A stretch of DNA of 64,000 bases from Panicum virgatum (Eukaryota > Streptophyta > Magnoliopsida > Poales > Poaceae), in contig NC_053147.1 of the NCBI RefSeq assembly GCF_016808335.1, positions 66,214,960 to 66,278,959 of the forward strand, written 5' to 3'. Under the pieces are notes generated by a model. That model did not search any database and was not told the DNA's origin. It worked only from the letters and a program-made list of their open reading frames with translations. Every line of letters starts with the position of its first letter. Within the stretch, counting starts at the first letter, position 1. Of the stretch, positions 20,546-31,774 are shown piece by piece. Position numbers and translations under genes: made by a program.

Positions 20546-22020
20546 CACTGCTAGAGAACAAGCTATTAGTACCGGGCGCGAACCCCAACTTAATACCGGT
20601 TCCCCGCCCGGTACCGCCCAATCGGTACTAAATACGCTTGTATTTAGTACCGGTCGGGCTGACCGGTACTAAATCACACATTTAGTACCGGTCAGAAACA
20701 CCAACCGGTACTAAAGATATTTTCGCTCCAAAAAAATCAGATTGCTTTTCTTGCTCCTCGTCCCTTTCTCTCTCATCTCGTTTTTCTTTCTACCACTGTC
20801 AGCTCTGCTCTGTTCTTGCTGTTCGTCAAGAACAGAGAAAAAAGATGAGCAAGCGACGGTGGGAAGAAAACTGAGATCAGAAAAGGAACGAGGAACAAGA
20901 AAAGCTTCACTTAGATTACAACATTCAAGCCAAGACTATAAAAACCTAAAATTACAAAAAAAAAGATTACAAGAAAAGCTTCTCGTGCAGACATCTGCCT
21001 CCGCCGCCGGGGTACGCCGACGCGCATCTCGGCCGCCGTAGCCTCGCCGCGCCAGCGCGCATCCCCGCCGCCGCAGCCTAGCCGTGGCCTGGCGCCGCCG
21101 CCGCGAGCGCCCGTGCGCGTGTCCACCGCCGCGACCTGGCGCCGCCGCCACGCGCGTCCCCGGCCGCCGCAGCATGGCGCCGCCGCCGTGGCCTGGCCGC
21201 AGCCGCGCCCGTCCGCGTGTCCGCCGCTGCGCGCGTCCTCGGCCGCCGCAGCCTGGTGCCGCCACCGTGGACTGGCCGCGGCCGCGCCCGTGCGCGTGTC
21301 CGCCGCCGCGACTTGGCGCCGCCGCCGCGTGCGTCCCCGGCCGCCGTAGCCTGGCGCCGCCGCCGTGGCCTGGCCGCAGCCGTGCCCATCCGCGTGTCCG
21401 CCGCTGCGTGCGTCCTCGGCCGCCGCAGCCTGGTGCCGCCGCCGCGCCCGTGCGCGTGTTCGCCGCCGCGACCTGGTGCCGCCGCCGCGCGCGTCCTCGG
21501 CCGTCGCAGCCTGGCCGCGCCGCCGTCGCGCGCGTGCCCGCTGCAGCAGCCTGGTGCCGTCGTGGCCTGGCAGCTCGAGCTGAGAGATGAGAGAAGGGAT
21601 TGGAGAAGGGGAAGAGAGAGGAGATAAGGGGAAGGGAAGAAGGGAAAGGATGAAGATAAAGAGCTGCTGCTGTCCACTCGTCCGTTGATTTTTTTCGCGT
21701 GCTGACATTAGTACCGGGTGGAGGCTCCACCCGGTACTAACATAGTACTTTTTGTACCGGAAGTAAACTCTGCCCGGTACTAAATATTTTAGGTGTTATT
21801 TAGTACCGACTGGAGTCACAACCTGGTATTAAATGGTTGCTAGCAGTTGCGGTGCTCGTGTCGGTGGCGCTTTTTAGTGCCGGCTCGGGGTTCCAGCCGG
21901 TACTAACTGGCTCCCAGAGGTACTGTGCATTCCGCCCGGTACTAAATTGATCTGTTAGTACCGGTCCAATATGCAACCGGTACTAACGTGCAGGGATGAA
22001 TGAGCCTTTTTTTGGTAGTG
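20546..22020. mobile_element. Non-autonomous CACTA transposon (1475 bp)
   Basis: The left terminus is CACTGCTAGAGAACAAG. The right terminus, reverse complemented, is CACTACCAAAAAAAGGCTC. A 3-bp target duplication GCA lies at 20543-20545 and 22021-22023. Many TTAGTACCGGT-type subterminal repeats occur in both orientations in the outer 150 bp on the left and 300 bp on the right, as expected for transposase binding in CACTA elements. No transposase is encoded, so movement would need an autonomous relative. Confidence 0.9.
21070..21530. repeat. GC-rich higher-order repeat inside the CACTA element
   Basis: A roughly 170-base unit (starting GCGCCCGTGCGCGTGTCC near 21110, 21285 and 21445) is built of two half-units of about 85 bases that share GCGTCC-CGGCCGCCG-AGC-TGG. 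Open frames on both strands here, including a 265-codon minus-strand frame ending near 20911, are repeats of Arg, Ala and Gly and look like a by-product of the base pattern. Confidence 0.7.
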
Positions 22021-23030
22021 GCATACTTGAGAAGGTTCTAGAAAAATTTGGAAATTGCAAAAGAGAAGAGTTGTCATGCTTCATGGCAAGGTAGGAATTT
22101 TCTATAGTGTGATATTTAGCATAGTTAATTCTAGAGATAGATATTTTGTAAAGAAGAGTGTGGAAGTTGCCACAAGGCAACACCACAACACACATGAGCA
22201 CCTATAATTAGAGGTGCTCCCCTCCCCTCTTGTTGTACCATGGCATAAGATGTCTCAAGTAGGAGGTGACATGGTAGCCATGCAGTGTAGTTGTGTCATA
22301 GTAGTGTAACACGAGTCTTATGTTGTATTAAATTATAATAAAGTTGAGTTCTCTTGTATAGAGTCTCCCGTCTTAGCATGATTACAGAGTCTGCGGAAGA
22401 AGTGATATCATACTATATTTTGGTACCACTTCTTGGAAGTAGGTGTTAAAGTCAGAATCACTGCTTTTTAGCATTAAGAATTGTGGATTGTTCTATATTG
22501 AACCTTATGGATATTCACATAGAATTCATGTTATCTTGGATCCTAAGCAATTCTAAATATATAGATAGATATGGAAACAAGTCATATCTTAACCTACTAT
22601 AACTACTATAAAATCGGATCACAACAATTATATTCCTTGCCACGGCGACCCACGTGCAGCGGCCCGGCTTGCATCCGCCACTAGCTAGGTTAATGGTGAT
22701 AACAATTATGTTATCTTGGGTAATTCAATGAAGGTGATAAGGAGGATGGGAGAGAAGAAGAGGGACAGCATCCGCCACTACCTAGGTTAATGGTGGTGGC
22801 AGCAGCGGCGAGGGAATTTGGAATTTTTTTTTGAAGAAAGTGAGGTGAACAGATGGAGGGGGAATTCGGAAAAAAATTGAAGAAAGTGAGGTGAACAGAT
22901 AGGAGATAGTGTAGAGAAGATGACATGTAAAAAAGCACCTCGTGGTTGACCGTTCTGTAGCACCCCGTCCTTTATGTTTGCTTGACGCCACGCGAACATG
23001 CATGTAGAATCATACGCCATGATCGTCGAG
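22021..23030. other. Flanking DNA, partly copia-LTR-like
   Basis: About 22150-22380 (TTGCCACAAGGCAACACC, CCTATAATTAGAGGTGCTCC, AATAAAGTTGAGTTCTCTTG) has the look of a copia LTR: a TATA-like site, a CT-rich leader and a polyadenylation-like end. No TG...CA boundaries are secured. At 22833-22900 the 22-base phrase GAAGAAAGTGAGGTGAACAG occurs twice. No gene is seen. Confidence 0.3.
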
Positions 23031-23655
23031 TGTGACAGAACTGCCAAATTTAACCGGCTAATTAAGCTTAACAGCCATCATTTGCACACCTCAGGCGCAT
23101 TAGCTAAATTAAACATAACTTGACAGTCTGCTTCCAACCCACGGTCCGATCGAAACATCACCAGTAGTCTCGCATAACGGCGAGCGCAGAGAGTACAAGC
23201 ATGAGTAGTTTACGAAAGTAGGGTACAACTGAAATAATTACAAAACATTCTTAGAAAGTTTAGAATTTACATAAATGGTGACAGCAGCGGAAGAAACTTA
23301 AACTAAGCAGAGTTTTTAGAGAAAATAAATACACAGAAAGGCGGTAACTACGGAGACGCGGGGACGTCACATCTAGCCCACAGATGTGAATCCAGGTTAG
23401 CTTCAACCGGCAGCAGCTACCTGAAAGCAATATAACCACAAACCTTGAGTATACTAATACTCAGCAAGTCTTACCCGACTATAGGTATACTTAGCCCATT
23501 ATCTAGACATGCAAAGCCTTTTGGCTCTGGAGTTTATTTTGCGGAAAAGACTACTAATAGTGGATCCTTGCTTTCAAGATTTTAGCTCAATTTCTATATC
23601 GATTAAACATCAGCTATTATTTGCATAACTAACTAGAGCAAACATGGTGGAGTAT

Positions 23656-26600
23656 TGTAACACCCGGTTTATAAAAGAACATAAACCGAGCAATCATATA
23701 CGTGCCAGGATCAAGTCACACGTATATACAACAGAATGAACAGTATATCATAGCACATATCACGTAAAAAGACATAATAAAACGAATACGAATGTTATTT
23801 ATTACATTAATGACAAAAATGTCTGATACAGCGGAAGCGAAGTACAAAATACGAATAAAGCTCTCCGAAGCTGAAGCAGGGCGCCACAGGGACGTCGACT
23901 GGGAGACGAAGCACCTAGAAGTCCTCGTAGTCCTGGTAGCGCTGGACTGAACTCCCTCGTGTCGGCAGGAACTGAGCAGCAGTAGCGTAGCCAAGAGGAA
24001 AAAAAAGTAGAGAAGAGGCAAGGGTGAGTACACAACTTGTACTCAACAAGTATAACACAAACTATGAGGCTCTAAGGTTGGCTGACTCAACTGCATTAGC
24101 TTTTAAGTGTTGACAAGTATTTTATTAAAGCTATTTACTACGAGTTGATGAATTACCTTTGACCCAGTTGCATAGTAATTAATCAGAATTAATTATACTA
24201 CTACTGAGAACCATACCAAAACCAAGCCACCAAGGTAAACCCCGAGAAGCACCTCCCTCGTCGGAAGGAAATAACTTCACTAATCAAAAGGAGGATCTGG
24301 GCCGCTCATAACCGTGAGCACGGCTAGTATACCAGTTTTACACTCTGCAGAGGTTGCACATCTTTACCCACAAGTCGTGAGCTACGCCAGTTGTTCATCA
24401 CACTTCCTTAGGTGAGATGGCCAGCGACTCACTACGAGGCCTTTAAAAAGAATCTCGTTGGTAAGGCATAACCGCGAGAGTTAGGTCGGCGACGATGGGG
24501 CCCACCTCCGGGGGTACAAGCACAGGAGCGCAATCCAAGCACAGACCAAGCCGGAGGAGCAGGGACCATTGAAGCTTACTACTCTTGCCCCGCAGGTAAG
24601 TTACTCCAAACCAAAAAGATCTAATTATTACGCCAAGTCTATCCCATTCTAGCCTTGTGGTAGCGCTGTTGTCCCAGGTTGTCGCTCTATGAACCGGTCC
24701 TTATGGAGAGTGGTCAACCAGGCAGTAAGCACCGTGCTGGCCCCCTAAACCATGTTTCTAACAAAAGCCAATTTTAACGAGAAGTGAGCCACTCAAGCCA
24801 CACAGAGTGCCACTCTCAGAATTAAGTTCAAGTAAACCATTAATCAAATTAATTAAAAAGGACCAGAGTGTGTTATAGCGCAGCAACCTAGCACAACTAA
24901 CCAAAATGCAACCCAAAGGTATATATAAAGGATATAAAGTGGCTAGGAAATCCTTATAGGCATACAATATTAAAATGCAGTATGAAATTGTAATTAAAGT
25001 GATAGGTTGTTCATGTTATACTTGCCTTCCTCGTACTGCTCTGGCTGCTGCTCAAAGTGCTCGGAAGAAGGCTGCTCCTGGTACTGGTACTGGGGCTCCT
25101 CAACTGGATCAGCGTCTACTCACGAACACATGGCCAAAACAATGCACAACAATAAGCATACAAGCAAACACTAACAAAAGCTAAGAAACAGTACAACAAC
25201 ACATGAAAACAGCGCACAAAACTATTCTAGAACTATTCTACACGTTACAACGATCGCGTGGACATAAAGAACGCTAAAAACGGAGCTAAAACGCATATTC
25301 TAGGCTAAAAACTAGGTTCAGGGGCTTATTTGTAAGAAAACTGGAGTTCCAGGGGGCTTTCTGCTAAAACCGAGGGCCTGGATGTAAATAAACATTAGTT
25401 CCAGGGTCTAGCGCGTGAAAGAAAGAGTGTTGGATGGCGGGTTTGAAATTTGAGAAGCTCAGGGTGTTAAGTGCTAAAAACCGGACCTGGATCTAATTGT
25501 TTTTGAACTACCAGGGACGGCGGGTTTATTTGCAAAAAAGGGAGGGGCTCTTTAGAAAAATGTCCGGGCCGAACCGGTATATAAGGATGTCAGCCCTCGG
25601 ATCTGGATCTTGTGGCTAGGATCAAAGAGGTAAGCCGATCTAATCTCGGCCGTGCGTCTGAGATCGGGCGGCCCAGGGAGGTTGGGCGTGGTGCGGCGGC
25701 GATTTGTCGCCGGCGAGGGGGCTCCCGCGGCGGAGGGCTCGCCGGAGACGCCCAAACCGGCGCTCCGGGGGTCAATCTGGCCCGGGCTTGGGTCAGGGAG
25801 GTTCAGCGTGTTGCGTGTGATGCTCCTGGGCCAAAACCAGGTACGGCGGGGCTCTGCTCGCCGGGCATGGCTGCCGCGGCGGCTCTGCGCGGCGGAGCTC
25901 GCCGGCGCGGTGTGTGCGGGCTGCGCCTGTGCTGTGTTGTGGCGCAAAGGGATCAGGAAGACTCTACGAAGCAAACGCAAGACAACGCGGCTCACGCGGG
26001 GCGGTGTGGTGCTGCGGAGGCGTGGCCATGGCGGAGCGGCGGCGAGGGATCACCGGCGGCAGTGCGGCGCCAACCGAGTGGCCCACGGCCCAAATTTCTT
26101 GGCGAAAAAGGAGGCACGGGGCTCCAGGGTGCTCACCTAGGGGTCGGATTGAAGGAAGGGCCGGCGCAGAGGGGTCGTCGGCGGGAATCGGCGGCGAGGT
26201 CGGTGCTGCGCCCGTGGAGAAGGATGTTGCGGGGGTCGGGATCGGCGACTGCGAGCTCGGAGGCGCTCCTGGAGTCGACGTGAGGCTCCTGCGCAGCTCC
26301 GGTGCGCTGGGGTGCGGCGGAGCGGTGTGGCCGCGGCGGGGGCAGCGGCTCTGCTCCGGCGAAGCACGGCGGGGTGGCGCTAGGGCGCAAAGGCGGCGGC
26401 AGCGTGGGGGATAGGGTCCAGGGAGGGTCCGGCTTGGGCGTTTAAAGAGGCCGGGCGGAGATCGCGGCGGGGCGCAGCGGGATAAGGATCCCGGCGTCCT
26501 CGCCGGTGATCTCGGGGGCTCTGTTTCGCGGCGGGGAGGAAGGAAAGGGGGGAGAGGGAGCCGCTGACGGGTGGGGTCCAGGCGTCGGTGAGAGGGGGGC

Positions 26601-27074
26601 GAGCGCTGGGCTTGCGTGGGCGCCGGGCGCTGGCGAGCTGGCCTGCGCGGGATGGGCCAGGCCTGAGCGGGCTGCTGCGTGGCCGCGCTGGGCCGCGGCT
26701 GGGCAGGCCGGTGAAACGGGCCGGCGCAAGAGAAGGGAAGGAGGGAGTGGGCCGCGGGTTGGGTTTTGTTTGGGTCCGGTTTTGGCTGGGTTTTGGGCTT
26801 TCTGGGTTTTGGGTTTTCTTTTTCCTACTCTTCTCCTTTTCTATTTCTAATTCAAACAAAGTTTGAATTCAAATTTGAATTTGAATCCAAACCACACTCA
26901 AATAAAATTATGCACCAGCATGAATGCAACAAAAATTTAAACCTATGATAAATTTTAATCATTAAGGAACAAGAAATTAGATTAAATGCCAACTAAACAC
27001 AATAAACCTTAGAAAATTTAACTAAAGCCAATAAATTTATTAATAAATGCTGAAATTTAAATTAGGGTGTTACA
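23656..27074 (-). repeat. Solo LTR (3419 bp), related to LTR-A and LTR-B
   Basis: It starts TGTAACACCCGG, ends TTAGGGTGTTACA, and is flanked by AGTAT at 23651-23655 and 27075-27079. There is no internal region, so it is the product of LTR-LTR recombination. Its outer parts align with the LTRs of the array. Its GC-rich centre (about 25560-26760) differs from both A and B types, making it a third subtype of the family. Confidence 0.9.
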
Positions 27075-27759
27075 AGTATTGTATCACAATTCAAAGTAAC
27101 CATCATCATCTATAATCCATGTTCCATATCATATTACTACGAGGTGACTCGGTGATCAAGGTGCTCATATCCGAGAGCGACTGACGGCGAATCGATCCGA
27201 TTTAACCTTGCAAGGTGGACCTAACACACACGTCACATATAGGCCCCGTCGGACCCTACGTGGCAACCCTTCACATATGCACACTGAATAGCCGAACTGC
27301 CCTGCGACCCGGGACTGCTAGCCCCACCGATACCACGAAGGGTCAGCTATGAGTCGTATACTAGCTCCACTGGTGAAGACAGTATCAAGTCCGCCTACCG
27401 GTGCACATATGGTACTGAGCTTACCGGTTTCGACTACCTCCTACTCCCGGCATGCGGTTAGTACTGTTCAAACTCGATCAGCAGGGCCAACAACGGTATG
27501 GGCCTTAACCGACACAGGCGGAAGTTTATTCTTTATCCATTCCATATCCATAACCATATTCCTTTCCGTCCGGTCTCCATTTCCATACCTCTCTTCATCA
27601 TTTCCAACATTCTCATCTCAGCTGTATAGCTTCTGTACCTTGTGAGTGACAGAAACTCTCGACTTCAACCTATATCTCGCGAGTGACAGGAAATCACTCG
27701 TCTTCTACCGAATCCTACTTAAGTTTAGCAAAACTAACAATCTATACGTGCTAGCAGAT

Positions 27760-30700
27760 TGTAACACCCGGTTTATAAAAGAACATAAACCGAGCAATCA
27801 TATACGTGCCAGGATCAAGTCACACGTATATACAACAGAATGAACAGTATATCATAGCACATATCACGTAAAAAGATATAAATAAGCGAATACGAATGTT
27901 ATTTATTACATTAATGACAAGAATGTCTGATACAGCGGAAACGAAGTACAAATACGAATAAAACTCTCCGAAGCTGAGCAGGGCGCCACAGGGACGTCGA
28001 CTGGGAGACGAACGCCTAGAAGTCCTCGTAGTCCTGGAAGCGCTGAGCGAACTCCCTCGCGTCGGCAGGAACTGAGCAGCAGTAGAGTATCCAAGAGGAA
28101 AAAGTAGAGAAGAGGCAAGGGTGAGTACACAACTTGTACTCAACAAGTATAACACAAACTATGAGGCTCTAGGTTGGTTGACTGACTGCATTAGCTTTTA
28201 AGTCTTGGCAAAATTTTATTTAAGCTATTTACTACGAGTTGATGAATTACCATTAACCCAGTTGCATAGTAATTAATCAAAATTAATTATGTAATTACTG
28301 AGAACCATACCAAAACCACCAAGGTAACCCCGAGAGGCACCCCCTCGTCGGAAGGAGCTAACCCCACTAATCAAAAGGAGGATCTGGGCCGCTCATAACC
28401 GTGAGCACGGCTAGTATACCAGTTTTACACTCTGCAGAGGTTGCACATCTTTACCCACAAGTCGTGAGCTACGCCAGTTGTTCATCACACTTCCTTAGGT
28501 GAGATGACTAGCAAAATCACTACGAGGCCGTTACAAAGGACACGTTGGTAAGGTGTAACCGCTAAGGATTCAGGCAATGCAACGATGGTACCCACCTCGA
28601 GGGGTGCGCACACCAAGCCTCGTAGCCTGGGCACCATTGAGGCTCGACTCCCCTCTTGCCCCGTCGGTAAATTACTCCCGAACCAAAATGGCCTAATTAG
28701 TAAGCCAAGACCGTCCCATTCCAGTCTTGTGGTAGCGCTGTTGTCCCAGGTTGTCGCTCTATGAACCGGTCCTTATGGAGAGTGGCCAACCAGGCAGTAA
28801 GCACTGTGCTGGCCCCCTAAACCATGTTTCTAATAAAACCAATTTTAAATGAGACGTGAGCCACTCAAGCCACACAGAGGGTCACTCTCAGAATTAAGTT
28901 GCATATACCATTAATCAAATTAATTAAAAAGGACAATTATGTGTTATAGCGCGGCACCTAGTACAACTAACCAAAATGCATCCCAAGGATATATATAAAG
29001 GATAAATGTGGCTAGGAAATCCTTATAGGCATACAATATTAAATGCAGTATGGAATTTGTATTTAAAGGTGATAGGTTGTTCATGTTATACTTGCCTTCC
29101 TCGTACTGCTCCTGCTGCTGCTCAAAGTGCTCGGAAGATGGCTGCTCCGGGTACTGGTACTGGGGCTCCTCAGATGGATCAACATCTACTCACGAACACA
29201 TGGCCAAAACAATGCACAATAATAAGCATACAAGCAAACACTAATAAAAACTAAGAAACAGTACATCAATACATAAAAACAGCACACTAAACTAGTCTAA
29301 AACTATTCTACGCGTTACAACGATCGCGTGGACGCAAAAACCACCTAAAACGGAGCTAAAACGCGTATTCTAGGCCAAAAACAAGGTTCAGGGGCTTATT
29401 TGTAAGAAAAACAGGGTTCCAGAGACTTTTCTGCTAAAACCGAGGGCTAAAACATAATTAAACATTAAATCTAAGGGCTAGCGTGCAAAAACACAGGGCC
29501 TGGACTGCGGGTGCAAATCCGGGAAAGCTCAGGGGCTAAAGCGTTAAAACAGGGACCTAACTGGAATTAACTTTGAACTAGAAAGGATGGCGGGATAATT
29601 AGCAAAGAGTCCAGGGACTCTTTAACAAAAACACCAGGCGAACCGTTATCTTCGGTTCAGGGCTGTTAGATCTCGATCTGGCGGCTCAAGTTTGCTGGGC
29701 GCGAGATCTAATCTAGGCCGTAGGATTCGGATCGGGCGGCTACAGGCAAAGGGAGGCGCGGGCGGTGAACTCCCGCGGCGGCGCAGCGCCGGAGTAAGCC
29801 GAATCCGGCCTTCCCGGGGTCGAATCAAGCGGGATTTGGGCCGTGAGGGGACTACGCGATACGCGTAGTCCACCTGGGGCCTTTGCGGGCCTCGGGGAGG
29901 TCCGCGGCAGGGCGTGCTGCGGCGGCGGCAGGTTTCTGTGGCAGCGCTCGCCGGAGCACGGCGTCTGGTGCCTAGGGTGCGCATTGGCTACGGGGAAAAG
30001 CGCAGAAGCAAGAGGGGGGTCGGGGCGCAGCTCACCGAGGGGTCGAGGCGGTTGGACTTGCAGCGTAGAGGCCCGACGACTTCGACCGGACGACGGTGAT
30101 GGGGCGGCGTTCGCGGAGGGGAGTGCTACGGGGCTCCTCCGGAACCTTGAGTGGCACGGGTAGATGCGCGGTGTCGCTGCGAAACCAGTAGCCGGGGTCA
30201 GGGAGGTCAAGGGATCACTGAAGACGATGAATTGCCGCGGAGTAGGGACTCACCGTCGAACGAACCGGGCGCAATTCCGGCGAGGTGGGGCCTGGGTTCC
30301 GGGGCAAGGAACTTGGGGAGTTCCCTGGGGTTACGACGATGCTCTTGCGAGGGTTTTCCGGAGCTCCGGTGCGGCGGGGGGGACGTGGCCGCGGCGGTGG
30401 GTGCTATGCTCTGACTCCGGGAACACGGCGGCGCAGGCTAGGGTTTTGGGGCGGCGCTGATGGGGGAATGGGGAGCAGGGTATCCGCGGGCTGGGGTTAA
30501 GAAGGGCAGGGCGAGCCTCGGCGTGCGGGTCATGCGGAAACGGATCACGACGAGAATTACGGCGGGATTGCGGAGAGGCCGGTGCTGCGTGGCGCGGGCG
30601 CGGGGGAGAGACAGGAGCTGACCGGCGGGCCATCCCTGTCAGCGAAGGCGCGAGCGTTGGCAAGTGGGCCGGGGTGCGGGAGCGGGGCGCCGTGCGCGTG

Positions 30701-31202
30701 GAGCTGGGCTGAGCGGGCGACGCTGGCGGGTGGGACCGGCAGGTCGGGGCGAACGACGCGCGGCTGGGCCGGACTGAGCGGGGAGGAGGGAGTGGGCCGC
30801 GTGGGGAGAGGGTGAACCCGGGCCGTGCCGGCTGTGGGCGTTGCTGGGCCCGCGTGAGGGGAAAGGTGGGAGGGCTGGGCTGCTGGTTTTGGGCTGGGGA
30901 AAAGGGGAGTGGGCCATGGGCCGGGTTGAGTTGGTTTGAGCTATTCTAATCTTTTCTCTTTCTTCTTTTCAAACCACACAACCTATTTGAATTCAAATTT
31001 AAATTTGAATTCAACCCTAACACTCAATCAAATAAAATTATGCACCAGCATGTATGCACAACATGTTGAACCTAAAATAAATTTTAGTTACTTATGGAAC
31101 AAAAATTAGATTAAATGTAAGACTAAACAAATTAAATCCTAGAAAATTAAATAAACCAATTAGATTTATTATTAACTAGGAAAATTAAGTTAGGGTGTTA
31201 CA
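27760..31202 (-). repeat. LTR-A1 (3443 bp), left outer LTR of the array
   Basis: TGTAACACCCGG start and GGGTGTTACA end. It has private changes relative to A2 and A3, for example GGTTGGTTGACT near 28172 and CCAGTAGCCG near 30184. A 28-bp perfect palindrome (TTGAATTCAAATTT and its mirror) lies at 30987-31014. Confidence 0.9.
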
Positions 31203-31774
31203 AATCCTACCCCCTTACAGGAATCTCGTCCCGAGATTCTGGGCTGGCTAGCAAAGAGATCAGGATAGGTCTGGAATTTAAAAACGGGGTGTTACAACTC
31301 CTACCCCCTTACAGGAACCGACGTCCTCGTTGGTGACGTCCTTGCCAGAGATTCCCTAGATATTATATCCTCTTCGTATTATCCTTCTTCTTAGCAAACA
31401 AAACCGGGGAAACTCAAGGCATGATAAGGTAGAGAGGATATAACCCTTGGTTAGCAACTCATCAATAGTCTTCTTAACTTCCTCATGCTCTATAGGTGCC
31501 ATGCGGTAGGGCCGCTTTGCAATAGGGGCAGTGCCAGGTAAAAGATCGATAGAAAACTTGATGTCGCGTTCAGGCGGCATACCTGGCAAATCATCCGGAA
31601 AGACATCCGGGAGTTCAGACACCACGCGAATACCATCCGTGGGTCTAGCCTCCATCTGATGAAGAAATCCAGAAGGCTCTGAAGCACTGACTGTCACCAC
31701 TTGGCCATCAGATGCTATCAGGTGAACTGCCCGATGAGCACAATCAATTCTGACTCCCCACTTGGCAAGAGTAT
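31203..31774 (-). pseudogene. Fragment 1: deleted internal remnant of an A-type element
   Basis: Next to LTR-A1 is a polypurine tract (minus-strand CCTGTAAGGGGGTAGGATT). The segment jumps from there to the protease-RT boundary region: a 114-codon frame at 31356-31700 matches the homologous part of internal 1 and 2 ([19 protein letters not shown]) but loses similarity soon after KGYI at the start of RT. RT core, RNase H, integrase and gag are missing. It is cut at 31774 by LTR-B1, with AGTAT just before the junction. A second LTR-end plus polypurine junction is embedded at 31286-31314. Confidence 0.75.

Noticed and set aside
20911..21708. 265-codon minus-strand frame in the CACTA element
   Set aside because: Its protein is a repetition of Arg/Ala/Gly phrases produced by the GC-rich repeat; two frames of the same strand are open together.
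23802..24035. Short minus-strand frames at the start of each A-, B- and solo-type LTR
   Set aside because: Repeated in every LTR copy, with frameshifts between copies; no sign of coding constraint.
25612..26860. Long overlapping GC-rich open frames on both strands in the solo LTR, and the same in LTR-A, LTR-B and the family C LTR (e.g. 33662-34270, 46194-46802, 56974-57636)
   Set aside because: They lie in LTR centres, overlap in several frames, consist of Arg, Gly, Ala and Pro low complexity, and have no motif or splice pattern.
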